The translations under genes were made by a program, and so were the position numbers. The notes beneath the pieces were generated by a model. That model saw nothing but the letters and a program-made list of their open reading frames with translations. It did no database searches and had not been told where the DNA came from. From the NCBI GenBank assembly GCA_902705825.1, contig CACSIL010000034.1, positions 327,447-366,155 of the forward strand: a stretch of DNA of 38,709 bases. Reading direction: 5' to 3'. The DNA is from Halioglobus japonicus. Its GTDB lineage: Bacteria > Pseudomonadota > Gammaproteobacteria > Pseudomonadales > Halieaceae. Every line of letters begins with the position of its first letter. Position 1 is the first letter of the stretch. Below are positions 1-8,161 of this stretch, in pieces.

Positions 1-735
1 CGCCCAGCGCAGTTTCTCCAGTACCAGTACATTGAGCGCCAGGAAGGCGACCGTCAGGCTGACGTAGTACAGTAAATCGCGCAGGTCGATAATCCCCCGG
101 TTGATACTTTCAAACCGTGCCCCACTGCCAAACAGGCGCAATAGCTCGCCTGTTCTGTCATCGAAAAACCCGGTGAAGGTGGCGCTGCCCAGCAGGTATA
201 GAACTGAACATATCACTACGGTGGTGATCAGACTGACGATGGGGTTGTCGGTGCGCGCTGAAACAAACAGCCCGATAGCAAGGTAGGTGGCTCCCAACAA
301 TACGGTTGCCAGGTAGCCGCCAAAAACCGGCCCCCAATCCAGGTTCGCAATAAGCGAGACCGTGATCGGCAGCGGAAGTGTGCTAATCAGCGCAATAAGA
401 AGCAGCGTTAAACAGGCCCAGAACTTACCGAGAACGAATTGCCAGAGTCCGGCTGGCTGCGTGAGTACGTGCTCCAGTGTGCCGTGCTGTCGCTCTTCGC
501 TCCACATGCGCATAGTCAGGCTCGCGCAAAGGAAGATCAACACAAGCGGCATCCATTCGAACAGGGGCCGAATGTCGGCAATATTGCGGGCGAAAAATGA
601 CTCCACCCAGAAAAAGATGAACCCGGTGGCCGCGGCAAACGTCGCCAGGAATAGCCATGCTACCGGCGATGAGAAGAATAGCCGTACTTCCTTCTGGGCG
701 ACGCGGCGCGTGATGGAATTAGTTGCCACTGTCAT
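1..735 (-). CDS. ABC-2 type transporter permease, GldF-like (partial, C-terminus off window)
   Basis: The reading frame is open from an ATG at 735 down to the window edge, giving 245 codons with no stop. It begins MTVATNSITRRVAQKEVRLF and contains at least five hydrophobic segments, the first near residues 23-45 (WLFLATFAAATGFIFFW). The phrase MWSEERQHGTLEHVLTQP is the usual cytoplasmic motif after the second helix in ABC-2 permeases of the GldF/NosY kind. The start codon lies inside the 3' end of the ATPase gene (17-base overlap), so the two are probably translationally coupled and form one transporter in the inner membrane. By analogy with gldA-gldF-gldG neighbourhoods, the next gene off the left edge would be a GldG-like auxiliary protein; that is inference. 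The substrate is unknown, and the GldF label is by resemblance and does not imply gliding. Confidence 0.85.
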   Translation of the reverse strand, partial: MTVATNSITRRVAQKEVRLFFSSPVAWLFLATFAAATGFIFFWVESFFARNIADIRPLFEWMPLVLIFLCASLTMRMWSEERQHGTLEHVLTQPAGLWQFVLGKFWACLTLLLIALISTLPLPITVSLIANLDWGPVFGGYLATVLLGATYLAIGLFVSARTDNPIVSLITTVVICSVLYLLGSATFTGFFDDRTGELLRLFGSGARFESINRGIIDLRDLLYYVSLTVAFLALNVLVLEKLRWA

Positions 736-1651
736 TCACCTCGCGAAAGACCGTGGCCAGGTCACGTGGGACGGCTTGCAACTGGTACAGTTTCGCGCCC
801 GCTTTAAGCACACATTGCGCGATGTTGTTTGCCGCAGTATCGGGATCGGCGTTTGGGTGTAGATGGAGATCAAAGTGCAACAGTCCGTCAGCGGTGTCAG
901 TTGCATCCATTGAGGCAATCTGTGGCAGGTTCTTCAGGTAAGTTGCAAGCGGTTCGTCGGTTGTGCTGGTGCGCAAAACGAGCGTCCTGCTGTCATGGAG
1001 CTCTGCCAGGCTTTGGTCCAGTGCCAGTTGGCCATTGCGCAGCATTAACACGCGGTCACAGACGGCATCGACTTCCTGCATGATATGAGTGGACAGGATA
1101 ACGGTGGTTTGCCTGGCCAATCGCTTGATCAGGAGCCGCATATGCTCGGCTTGATCCGGATCGAGGCCGTTAGTCGGCTCATCCAGGATAAGCAGCTTCG
1201 GTTGTCCCAATATAGCCTGAGCGACTCCCACGCGCTGCCTGAAGCCCCGTGACAGGACGTGTATCGGGTCCAGCGCCCTTTGCATGAGATCGGTAGCCAA
1301 TAGCGCATCGCGCACAGCCGTTATACGCTGGGAGGCCGGTATGCCCTTGAGTGTTGCGGCGTAGTCCAGGTAGTCAGCCACCATCATTTGTGGGTACACC
1401 GGCAGATTCTCGGGCAGGTACCCGAGGTGGCGCTGTACCTCGCGGGATTCGCCGGCCGGGTCTACCCCGTCGATGCGTATGCTGCCATCTGAGGGCTCCA
1501 GATAACCGCTGAGCATTCTCATAACGGTGGTTTTACCGGCGCCATTGTGGCCCAGCAGGCCGACTATTTCACGGCTGCCAATCTCGAAGGACACGTTCTT
1601 TACGGCAGTGGTGGTACCGTAAAGGCGAGTGAGCGATTGTACTTCAATCAT
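719..1651 (-). CDS. ABC transporter ATP-binding protein, GldA/CcmA-like
   Basis: A 310-residue ATPase that would power the ABC-2 permease encoded just downstream. Visible motifs are Walker A GHNGAGKT at residues 34-41, a signature-like stretch LSRGFRQRVGVAQAI, Walker B LLILDEPTNGLDP and the H-loop LSTHIMQEVDAVCD. The signature is LSRGFRQR rather than LSGGQ, which is common in the GldA/NatA-type exporter ATPases. After the nucleotide-binding domain there is a C-terminal extension of about 90 residues, as in drug- and gliding-type ABC-2 ATPases. The gene overlaps the permease start by 17 bases. It lies 67 bases downstream of a TauE-like gene on the same strand, with a hairpin between them, so it may have its own promoter. 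The transported substrate cannot be told from sequence. Confidence 0.93.
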   Translation of the reverse strand: MIEVQSLTRLYGTTTAVKNVSFEIGSREIVGLLGHNGAGKTTVMRMLSGYLEPSDGSIRIDGVDPAGESREVQRHLGYLPENLPVYPQMMVADYLDYAATLKGIPASQRITAVRDALLATDLMQRALDPIHVLSRGFRQRVGVAQAILGQPKLLILDEPTNGLDPDQAEHMRLLIKRLARQTTVILSTHIMQEVDAVCDRVLMLRNGQLALDQSLAELHDSRTLVLRTSTTDEPLATYLKNLPQIASMDATDTADGLLHFDLHLHPNADPDTAANNIAQCVLKAGAKLYQLQAVPRDLATVFREVNDSGN

Positions 1652-1697
1652 ACGGCTGATAGTCGTTATGAGGTCGTTTTGGCAAACAGCTATGGTA

Positions 1698-1721
1698 TAG
1701 CACTGACTTGCTACAGTGCTA
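1698..1721. repeat. Perfect 8-bp inverted repeat at the TauE stop codon
   Basis: TAGCACTG at 1698-1705 and CAGTGCTA at 1714-1721 are perfect inverted arms around an 8-base loop. The right arm contains the stop codon of the TauE-family gene (read on the minus strand). There is no T-run after it on the minus strand, so it is not a classical intrinsic terminator. It may act as an mRNA 3'-end hairpin separating the TauE gene from the ABC transporter genes. Confidence 0.4.
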
Positions 1722-2477
1722 GAAATCGACTAGTAGCTTAATCACAAAAACTACCAGTACAAGGTTTAACACGCGTCTGATCATATGCTCGCCCTTGCTG
1801 ATGGCAAAGCGTGACCCCAGATATCCGCCAATTGAATTGCCTACAGCCAGTGCGATACCCACCACCCACAGCAATTCCAGTTGATTGGCGAAGATCGCCA
1901 GGGCCACAACGGTGTAGACAGCGATGATAAACACCTTGTGCATATTGGTTCTCACCAGGTCCAGTCCCATGACCCGGTTGAGGACGGGCATGATGATAAA
2001 ACCTACGCCGAGCTGGATAAAGCCGCCCCAGAAGCCCACGCCGACCATCAACAGGTGGCCGTGCAGCAATTGCCGTTTGGTGGGCTGGTAGTTTTGCACG
2101 CGCTCAGTCGGCTTTCGATCAAAATGCATTACCAACATGACGCCCAGCATAATCAACGCCAGGGACCGGTTGAACCAGACACCCTCCAGGTTCACGCCCA
2201 GCAGCGCGCCAGCGATAGCACCGGGAATGGCACATGCCGAAAGGCTGAGGCTGAGCTTGAAGTCCTTGAAACCGGAGCGCGCAAATGTCACAACCGAGGT
2301 GATGTTCTGCGCCAGTATGCCGATACGATTGGTGCCGTTGGCGACCGGGCCGGGCATGCCCAGAAACACCATTACCGGCACAGTGAGCAGAGAGCCCCCA
2401 CCGGCGACTACGTTAAGGAAACCGCTGGCCACTCCCACCACAGCGATAAGGCCAATCTGCCAAACCTCGAACTCCAC
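1719..2477 (-). CDS. TauE/SafE family membrane permease (sulfite exporter-like)
   Basis: A 252-residue polytopic inner-membrane protein. The N-terminal glycine-rich hydrophobic segment (LIAVVGVASGFLNVVAGGGS) followed by LLTVPVMVFLGMPGPVANGTN is the hallmark of the TauE/SafE (DUF81) family. A second, similar half begins near residue 135 (GVGFWGGFIQLGVGFIIMPVL), which reflects the family's internal duplication. Members have been linked to export of sulfite or organosulfur anions, but substrates are unproven for most. I chose the GTG start at 2477, two bases after the stop of the glutathione reductase gene, so the two are almost certainly cotranscribed. Pairing with a thiol-redox enzyme fits a sulfur-anion role, but that is inference. 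Confidence 0.88.
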   Translation of the reverse strand: MEFEVWQIGLIAVVGVASGFLNVVAGGGSLLTVPVMVFLGMPGPVANGTNRIGILAQNITSVVTFARSGFKDFKLSLSLSACAIPGAIAGALLGVNLEGVWFNRSLALIMLGVMLVMHFDRKPTERVQNYQPTKRQLLHGHLLMVGVGFWGGFIQLGVGFIIMPVLNRVMGLDLVRTNMHKVFIIAVYTVVALAIFANQLELLWVVGIALAVGNSIGGYLGSRFAISKGEHMIRRVLNLVLVVFVIKLLVDF

Positions 2478-2479
2478 CC

Positions 2480-3838
2480 TCAGTCTTCCAGCCAGGGCTC
2501 GCGCAGGGTGACAAATTCTTCTGCTGTGGTGGGGTGAATGCCAATGGTCGAGTCAAATACGGCTTTGGTCGCGCCGGCGCGCATGGCGATGGCGATTCCC
2601 TGTATGATTTCTCCCGCATCCGGTCCCATCATATGTACCCCGACAACGCGGTCTGTTGCGGTGTCGACGATGAGTTTCATGAACGCCTTTTCATCGCGGC
2701 CACTGATCGTGTGCTTCATCGCACGGAAACTGGATTTGAATAACGTAATGTCTCCAAACTTTGCACGAGCCTCCACTTCGGTAAAACCGACGGTGCCGAT
2801 GGTGGGCTGGCAAAAAACCGCCGTGGGTATAAAGTCATACGCTACCTGGTTGTCCAGATCGCCAAAGTTACGTCTGGCGAAAGCCATGCCCTCTGCCAGT
2901 GCCACCGGTGTTAACTCGATGCCGCCGGTGACATCCCCCAGGGCAAAGATACTGGGCTCGCTGGTGCAGTAGTGCTCGTCGACGTCAATGGCACCATGCT
3001 CATTCACGTTGACGTTTACATTCTCCAGGCCCAATCCCTGGAGGTGGGCCTTGCGCCCGGTGGCATACAGCACCGCATCTGCCTGCAGTACCGAGCCATC
3101 GGTTAACTGGAGGCGCAAGCCGTCGGGCTCTTTGCTGATTGATTCAACATTCACCTCAAAGCGCAGATCCACGCCGCTCTTGGCAATTTCCTGCGCGGCA
3201 TGGGCTCGGATATCTGTATCAAAGCCGCGTAAAAATAGCGGGCCGCGATAAAGTTGTGTGGTTTGCGCGCCCAGGCCGTTAAAGATGCCCGCAAATTCCA
3301 CGGCGATATAGCCACCGCCGACTATCACTACCCGTTCGGGAAAGCTGTCCAGATCGAATATTTCGTTGGAACTGACGGCGTACTCGCTGCCGGGAAAATC
3401 CGGGATATGAGGCCAGCCACCCGTCGCAATGAGTATTTTTTCCGCCGTATAGCGCGATTCGCCAATCGCCACGGTGTGTGCATCGATGATACGGGCGCGC
3501 CCGTCAAACACCTGTGCGCCTGCGCCATCCAGCAGTTTCTGGTAAATGGCGTTCAAACGTGAAATTTCCGTTTTCTTGTTATCGCGCAACGTCGTCCAGT
3601 CAAACTGTGGTGCGGTGCTTTGCCAGCCAAAGCCCTGAGCATCCTTGAAGCCCTTGCCGTATTCCGCGGCATACACGTAAAGCTTTTTTGGGACACAGCC
3701 GACATTGACACAGGTGCCACCCATGTAGCGGTCCTCTGCTATAGCGACTTTCGCGCCAAAGCCTGCCGCCATTCGCGCCGCGCGTACGCCGCCGGAACCG
3801 GCACCAATTACAAATAAGTCGTAGTCAAAGCTGCTCAC
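2480..3838 (-). CDS. gor: Glutathione-disulfide reductase
   Basis: A flavoprotein that reduces glutathione disulfide with NADPH in the cytoplasm. The frame extends further upstream, but the GTG at 3838 is preferred. It is preceded by AGAGGAGATCACT, gives [20 protein letters not shown] with the FAD-binding GxGxxG at residues 12-17, and yields 452 residues, the usual length. The redox-active pair is C43 and C48 in [12 protein letters not shown]. The second Rossmann motif is [14 protein letters not shown]. The arginines in [11 protein letters not shown] match those that bind the NADPH 2'-phosphate in glutathione reductases. The C-terminal HPTTAEEF carries the catalytic His that completes the partner active site in the dimer. 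The gene is divergent from the DUF481 gene, with a 185-base shared upstream region. Confidence 0.95.
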   Translation of the reverse strand: MSSFDYDLFVIGAGSGGVRAARMAAGFGAKVAIAEDRYMGGTCVNVGCVPKKLYVYAAEYGKGFKDAQGFGWQSTAPQFDWTTLRDNKKTEISRLNAIYQKLLDGAGAQVFDGRARIIDAHTVAIGESRYTAEKILIATGGWPHIPDFPGSEYAVSSNEIFDLDSFPERVVIVGGGYIAVEFAGIFNGLGAQTTQLYRGPLFLRGFDTDIRAHAAQEIAKSGVDLRFEVNVESISKEPDGLRLQLTDGSVLQADAVLYATGRKAHLQGLGLENVNVNVNEHGAIDVDEHYCTSEPSIFALGDVTGGIELTPVALAEGMAFARRNFGDLDNQVAYDFIPTAVFCQPTIGTVGFTEVEARAKFGDITLFKSSFRAMKHTISGRDEKAFMKLIVDTATDRVVGVHMMGPDAGEIIQGIAIAMRAGATKAVFDSTIGIHPTTAEEFVTLREPWLED

Positions 3839-3938
3839 AGTGATCTCCTCTGAAGTAGTGGGCAAGTCTACCAGCCCCGGTTCGCTTGTGCGTCCATTCA
3901 CTGAATTTTGCGCATAGCCGTGGTGGATAACCATTATG

Positions 3939-3956
3939 AATGAGAATAATTCAATA
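3939..3956. promoter_or_regulatory. Possible Fur-like box between gor and the DUF481 gene
   Basis: The stretch AATGAGAATAATTCAAT matches about 11 of 16 positions of the right part of the Fur consensus GATAATGATAATCATTATC. It lies in the 185-base divergent upstream region, about 68-85 bases before the DUF481 ATG. The left hexamer of the consensus is not matched, and neither flanking gene is a typical iron-regulated gene, so this is only a candidate operator. Confidence 0.25.
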
Positions 3957-4023
3957 CTTGCTGGATAGCGCTGGGTGTTTTTCTTATCATAGCGCCCTCG
4001 CAAGCAAGGACAGGTAAATAACG

Positions 4024-5067
4024 ATGATGTTACACAAACTTCTGCCAAACCGGGCGCTCGCCCTGTTCGCAGCCATGCTGGTGGCGTTTTGTGCCCAGGC
4101 AGACACCGAGGTAGTCGCTCAGGATGAAGTGCTGCTTAAAAATGGCTCGCGCATATTTGGCACCGTGACCAGTTCAAGAAATGGCGTGGTTACCATCGAC
4201 ACTGATTTTGCCGGAACGATCGATGTGCACCTCGACCAGATAAAATCAGTAAGCACTCTGGAACCCGTAGTTATATTGCTTGCTGACGAAACAGTAAAGC
4301 ACGAGTCGAACCTGGTGATAACCGAGGAGGAGCTCGTACTGTCTGAGCCAGGGCAGTCCTATCCACTGAAAGATTTGATGGTGGTTAATCCAGAGCCCTG
4401 GGAAATGGGTCAGGGCTATCGCTGGACGGGTAATATCGGCTTCGCACTGGTTAGGCAGCGCGGCAACACCGACACCGACGAACTGGATTACAAGCTTGAA
4501 TCCAAGTGGCGCAGCGTGCGCGACCGATACACGATACAGGCGAGTGGCGAGACCGATGAGGCCGACGGCACTAAAACAGCCGATAACTGGCGCATCAGCG
4601 GCAAATATGACTACTTCCTGGAAGACCCGAATTACGTAGGTATGCTTGTTCAGGCAGAAAAAGACAAGTTCCAGGATCTCGACCTGCGCTATCTGGTGGG
4701 CCCTTACTTCGGTCGTCAATTTTATGACAAGCCGGTGTTTTCACTACAGGGTGAACTGGGTTTCTCCTATGTCTCGGAGGAATACAATTTAGCAGAGGAT
4801 GATGAGTACGGCGCGAGCAACTGGAGTATTCAGGCGTCCAGCGACTATCTTGGCGGGAATTCCTCGTTGTACTTCAATCAGAACGGTATCTGGAACCTGA
4901 AGGACACCTCTGATGTGATCGTTAACTCCACCTTCGGTTTGTCCTACCCGTTGTTGTGGCAGATCGAAGCGGCGGTTGAACTGCTCCTAGAGTACGATTC
5001 GGGCGCGGTAGACGATGTTGACAGTCTGGACCAAACCTACAAATTCCGCTTGGGTTACACCTGGTGA
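4024..5067 (+). CDS. DUF481 (YdiY-like) outer-membrane protein
   Basis: A 347-residue secreted protein. The N-terminus has a basic start followed by a hydrophobic stretch ([15 protein letters not shown]) that reads as a Sec signal peptide with cleavage near residue 26. Residues about 30-85 ([27 protein letters not shown]) resemble the small beta-barrel segment found ahead of many DUF481 domains. The remainder has alternating beta-strand character with repeated aromatic ends and finishes in [13 protein letters not shown], a terminal aromatic typical of outer-membrane barrels handled by BamA. The E. coli relative YdiY is described as salt-induced, but its function is unknown. A second ATG follows immediately at 4027. 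The gene is monocistronic and ends in a strong terminator. Confidence 0.88.
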   Translation: MMLHKLLPNRALALFAAMLVAFCAQADTEVVAQDEVLLKNGSRIFGTVTSSRNGVVTIDTDFAGTIDVHLDQIKSVSTLEPVVILLADETVKHESNLVITEEELVLSEPGQSYPLKDLMVVNPEPWEMGQGYRWTGNIGFALVRQRGNTDTDELDYKLESKWRSVRDRYTIQASGETDEADGTKTADNWRISGKYDYFLEDPNYVGMLVQAEKDKFQDLDLRYLVGPYFGRQFYDKPVFSLQGELGFSYVSEEYNLAEDDEYGASNWSIQASSDYLGGNSSLYFNQNGIWNLKDTSDVIVNSTFGLSYPLLWQIEAAVELLLEYDSGAVDDVDSLDQTYKFRLGYTW

Positions 5068-5075
5068 TCGTTTAG

Positions 5076-5098
5076 CCGGCCCCGCAGGGGCCGGTTTT
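5076..5098 (+). terminator. Intrinsic terminator after the DUF481 gene
   Basis: A perfect 8-base-pair GC stem, CCGGCCCC (5076-5083) with GGGGCCGG (5087-5094), encloses a GCA loop and is followed by TTTT. It starts 8 bases after the DUF481 stop codon. The gene on the opposite strand ends at 5112, so this also separates convergent transcripts, although the T-run favours plus-strand termination. Confidence 0.9.
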
Positions 5099-5111
5099 AT
5101 AGCGCCTGCGT

Positions 5112-5510
5112 TCAGCGCAGGCCTTTGATCAGGCTGCGGAACCAGTCGGCCAGGGTTTCGTGCTTGTAATCAGTGAATTCCCCTGCATCCATGTACATGC
5201 CGTGGTCCTTACAGACTTCATACCAGATATGAGGCTGGTCGGGGTCGGCGGCTTTTTCCATGATGACGCCACAACGCGGACAGGCGACATCTTCAACGCT
5301 ATCCCATTTTTTGCCTTTGCTGGCTTTGCCTGTATCCAGCGCTTCCCCCATCCACTTGCCCTTCAGCAGATCTGCTTCGCCCTGGTCAAACCACATACCC
5401 TGGCAGTTGGTGCAGCGGTCGATCAGTAAATCTCCCCCATAGGAGATTTCTTCCATACCGTGACCACACTTGGGGCACTCTATACTGTGTATTTCCGGGT
5501 TGTATTCCAT
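5112..5510 (-). CDS. zf-TFIIB domain zinc-ribbon protein, paralogue 1
   Basis: A small 132-residue cytoplasmic protein with two zinc-ribbon-like units. The first is C12-P-K-C15 with DRCTNC (C33, C36), followed by GMWFDQGE, the classical zf-TFIIB (PF13453) pattern. The second is ACPRCG followed by WYEVCKDHGMYMDAGEF. The frame runs upstream to 5600, but the ATG at 5510 is preferred because the protein then starts MEYNPEIH. This lines up with MEYDAAKH of a second copy at 21874-22284, and GAGAG precedes it. The two proteins share the same layout through to the C-terminal FRSLIKG. Function is unknown: a nucleic-acid or protein-binding zinc protein is likely, but no reaction can be assigned. It is convergent with the DUF481 gene and transcribed on its own. 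Confidence 0.85.
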   Translation of the reverse strand: MEYNPEIHSIECPKCGHGMEEISYGGDLLIDRCTNCQGMWFDQGEADLLKGKWMGEALDTGKASKGKKWDSVEDVACPRCGVIMEKAADPDQPHIWYEVCKDHGMYMDAGEFTDYKHETLADWFRSLIKGLR

Positions 5511-5762
5511 TTGGGCTCTCCATTGATTGCCGTTATTCGTTATAAAGTGCGCGATGGGGTAGGTTTTACTGTGAAACAACCTTCCAATTATCTTACGCAC
5601 CTACTGTCAGGGCAAGGACAGTGGCAATAAATTCTCTGGAGCGCGTGGATTGTGGCGGTCTGGTGGCTTCCCGCATCGAGCCCAGACTCACAGAATGTCG
5701 CAGTAGTAGTCGATTACAGTGATGCCTCAGTCAGGGTTTGGTTCCCGGGAGCGGCTTTGGTA

Positions 5763-6449
5763 TCAGGTGCCTGCAGCGTAATATCGGCGGATTGCCAGAT
5801 AATCGTGTGTAATCGTATCGGGACTAAAAGAGTGAGTTCCAGAGAAGCTGATTTCAGGATCAAAAATGGCCTGCAGCTCACCATTGGGGTTTATCAGAAA
5901 GAGCTTAACGCCGTGCACGACTTGATACTCATTGTCCGCTGGGTCGATGTCTGGCCCCTCAAGCGGGATGAGTTTCGCAACAATCCCCAGCCCCTGCTCG
6001 AAGGGAAGGTTCAGATCGTTACCCTGTTGATGGGTCAGCCCGATGAAATCCGGGTCAAAATACGGGACATAAGACGATAGTTGTGCAACGGTGTCACGCG
6101 CTGGGTCAACCGTATAGAACAGCACCTGGAGATTGCGGTCCCCCAGTTCTTTTAACGCGCGGTTGGCTGATGCGAGCTGCGTCAGAGTGGTGGGACAGAT
6201 GTCCGGGCAGGTTGTAAAACCATATGACACCAGATGCCAGCGGCCTTTCAGATCATCGCGGGTAAACGCCTGGTTGTGGTGGTCTATCAGCTGGAAATCC
6301 GGCAGGGCACGGGCCTGCGGGAGTAGCACTCCGCTTATCTGTGGCGGCGCTACGGGACGGCTGAGCAGGACAACGGCCGCAACAGCCACGATAGTCACAT
6401 TGGCTAACAGAAAACCTGCCAGCATTCGCGCGCGTCCAGACATACTCAC
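5763..6449 (-). CDS. SCO1/SenC family copper chaperone for cytochrome oxidase
   Basis: A thioredoxin-fold protein, anchored in the inner membrane and facing the periplasm, that delivers copper to the CuA site of subunit II. There is one N-terminal membrane anchor (MLAGFLLANVTIVAVAAVVLL). The copper ligands are visible as C81 and C85 in TTCPDICPTT, with the distal His at H179 in YQVVHGVKLFL. The length of 228 residues is normal for the family. A GTG at 6449 and an ATG at 6443 are both possible starts. It is the last gene of the oxidase operon, 13 bases after the subunit IV gene, exactly where a dedicated CuA maturation factor is expected. Confidence 0.93.
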   Translation of the reverse strand: MSMSGRARMLAGFLLANVTIVAVAAVVLLSRPVAPPQISGVLLPQARALPDFQLIDHHNQAFTRDDLKGRWHLVSYGFTTCPDICPTTLTQLASANRALKELGDRNLQVLFYTVDPARDTVAQLSSYVPYFDPDFIGLTHQQGNDLNLPFEQGLGIVAKLIPLEGPDIDPADNEYQVVHGVKLFLINPNGELQAIFDPEISFSGTHSFSPDTITHDYLAIRRYYAAGT

Positions 6450-6462
6450 GATCAGGGTACAC

Positions 6463-6780
6463 CTATGGGTCGAAAAAAGTTTCTCGGGTGAGGAACGTAT
6501 AGTCGCCCTCGATTGCCATCAGTGTGATGAGCACAGCGACAGCACAGAGCGGCACAAACAGCACATATTTCAGGGCCAGTCGTTCCCAGGCGACATGCAT
6601 AAAAATTGCGATGATGAAGCCGGCTTTAAGGAACATAAAAATTAGAATCAACGTCCAGCGCATATAGCCCTGAACATGGAAAAAATCGACCAGATAGGAA
6701 AATGTGCTGAGCACAAACAGTAGCGCCCAAATCTTCAGGTAAATCCCGATGGGGTGTTGTTGGCCGGCTGTCTCACTCAT
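6463..6780 (-). CDS. Cytochrome c oxidase subunit IV (prokaryotic type)
   Basis: A 105-residue membrane protein with three hydrophobic segments: IWALLFVLSTFSYLVDFF, LILIFMFLKAGFIIAIFMHV and YVLFVPLCAVAVLITLMAIE. The FMFLKAGFIIAIFMH phrase is typical of the prokaryotic subunit IV (COX4_pro/CyoD-like) family, a small non-catalytic subunit packing against subunits I and III. It sits between the second subunit III gene (10 bases away) and the Sco gene, in the normal operon position. Confidence 0.88.
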   Translation of the reverse strand: MSETAGQQHPIGIYLKIWALLFVLSTFSYLVDFFHVQGYMRWTLILIFMFLKAGFIIAIFMHVAWERLALKYVLFVPLCAVAVLITLMAIEGDYTFLTRETFFDP

Positions 6781-6789
6781 GATTTCACC

Positions 6790-7470
6790 TCACCAAAGAT
6801 AGAAGAAAGCAAAAATGAAAACCCATACCAGATCGACGAAGTGCCAATACAGGCCGGTTATTTCAACGATAGCGTAGCCCTTGTCTTCATAGTAGCCGCG
6901 ACTCACGCGGCGCGCGATGACGATCAGGTAAATCACTCCGGCGGTTACGTGCAAGCCGTGAAAGCCCGTTATCATAAAGAACGCTGAGCCGAACTGTGCT
7001 GCACCAAACGGGTTGCCCCAGGGCCGCACACCTTCGGAGATGAGCTTTGACCATTCAAACACCTGCATACTCACGAATGACGCTCCGAGCAGGGCCGTCA
7101 ACGCCATCAATAGCACGGTTTTGCGTCTGTCCCGGTTGTAAGCGCAGTTCACTGCCATCGCCATGGTGCCGCTGCTGGTAATCAATACGAAAGTCATGAT
7201 TGCGATAAGTATCAGCGGCAGATGAACGCCGCCGATCTCCAGTGCGAACACCTCACTGGCGTTGGGCCAGTTGTCCGTCTGTGACAGTCTTACGTTCATA
7301 TAGCCGGTCAGAAAAACGCTGAAAATAAAGGTGTCACTCAGCAGGAATATCCACATCATCAACTTGCCCCAGGGCAGGTCGAAGTTTTGCTTGTCTGCGG
7401 ACCAGTCCGACACCATGCCGTCGATCCCCGGCTCTGCGTAGCTGCTGCTTTTATCTGTTTGTATGGTCAT
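6790..7470 (-). CDS. Cytochrome c oxidase subunit III, CoxP-like
   Basis: A haem-copper oxidase subunit III of 226 residues. The open frame extends upstream, but the ATG at 7470 (MTIQTDKSSSYAEPG) is preferred because it falls just beyond the stop of the preceding gene and leaves a hydrophilic N-terminus. Five hydrophobic helices can be read. The phrases LPWGKLMMWIFLLSDTFIF, FFMITGFHGLHVTAGVIYL and YWHFVDLVWVFIFAFFYLW are strong subunit III signatures; the E/H-rich helix ends match the quinol/cytochrome oxidase III superfamily. It follows a second, more divergent subunit III gene with a 10-base gap. This tandem arrangement matches the Bradyrhizobium coxO-coxP pair. Confidence 0.92.
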   Translation of the reverse strand: MTIQTDKSSSYAEPGIDGMVSDWSADKQNFDLPWGKLMMWIFLLSDTFIFSVFLTGYMNVRLSQTDNWPNASEVFALEIGGVHLPLILIAIMTFVLITSSGTMAMAVNCAYNRDRRKTVLLMALTALLGASFVSMQVFEWSKLISEGVRPWGNPFGAAQFGSAFFMITGFHGLHVTAGVIYLIVIARRVSRGYYEDKGYAIVEITGLYWHFVDLVWVFIFAFFYLW

Positions 7471-7480
7471 GGCGAGGCTC

Positions 7481-8161
7481 TCAAAATCCGCACATTGCTG
7501 CAAGTGCGTTAATGGTTTCCGGCCTGCTGGTGAGCAGCGCGAACAACACCAACCAGACACCTAGGAGAAAATGCCAGTAAGTCGTACACAACTGCAGAGG
7601 GGCGCTCAATGATTCGGTGCTGTTGTCATACCACACCCGAAAAACCACGTTGGTAAGCACCAGAAGCCCACCGATCAGATGCAGGCCATGAATCGCTGTC
7701 AGCAGATAGAAATAACTGTTTGCGGGGTTACCTGCCATGTAGAACCCCATGGACTGCAGGTGCAGCCACAGGTCGAACTGTGCCACCAGGAAAAGCACCG
7801 TAAAGAAAACGGCGGCGCTGATGCCCGCCACCGACACGTTCAGATTGCCTGTGCGAGCGCCGCCCAAACCCCATTGTATGGTGAGGCTGGCACAGGCTAG
7901 CAAAGCGGTGTTAAACCAGAGGCGGGTGGGGTCGGTGAAGGGCTGCCACGGCTGGCCGGCAAGCGCCTCGAAATCCGGGTACTGGGAGCGTGCCAGAAAC
8001 GTGATGATGAAGAGAAAGAAAATGACTCCGACGATGGCGAGGACAAAGCGCAGCAGCACCCGCATCGCCGCCTTGGAATCCGGGCCGCTGTATTGTGCTG
8101 CAGTTGCGGCGGCCGATGGGTGTAGCCACGGCTTGTCCCGCAACATTCTCATGATATTCAT
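7481..8161 (-). CDS. Second cytochrome c oxidase subunit III-like protein, CoxO-like
   Basis: A 226-residue membrane protein. Its N-terminal third (one helix, FVLAIVGVIFFLFIITFLA, plus a loop) is unlike ordinary subunit III. The C-terminal two thirds carry subunit III features such as FYLLTAIHGLHLIGGLLVL and TTYWHFLLGVWLVLFALL. The gene starts ATGA across the stop of subunit I (4-base overlap at 8158-8161), so translation is coupled. Two different subunit III-like proteins in tandem are known from the coxMNOP operon of Bradyrhizobium, where CoxO and CoxP are both III-like. I infer that both are present in one complex, or that CoxO is an assembly or stabilising subunit. Confidence 0.85.
   Translation of the reverse strand: MNIMRMLRDKPWLHPSAAATAAQYSGPDSKAAMRVLLRFVLAIVGVIFFLFIITFLARSQYPDFEALAGQPWQPFTDPTRLWFNTALLACASLTIQWGLGGARTGNLNVSVAGISAAVFFTVLFLVAQFDLWLHLQSMGFYMAGNPANSYFYLLTAIHGLHLIGGLLVLTNVVFRVWYDNSTESLSAPLQLCTTYWHFLLGVWLVLFALLTSRPETINALAAMCGF

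Noticed and set aside
425..658. 77-codon minus-strand ORF
   Set aside because: It is an out-of-frame shadow of the ABC-2 permease, whose continuous membrane-protein frame runs from 735 to the window edge.
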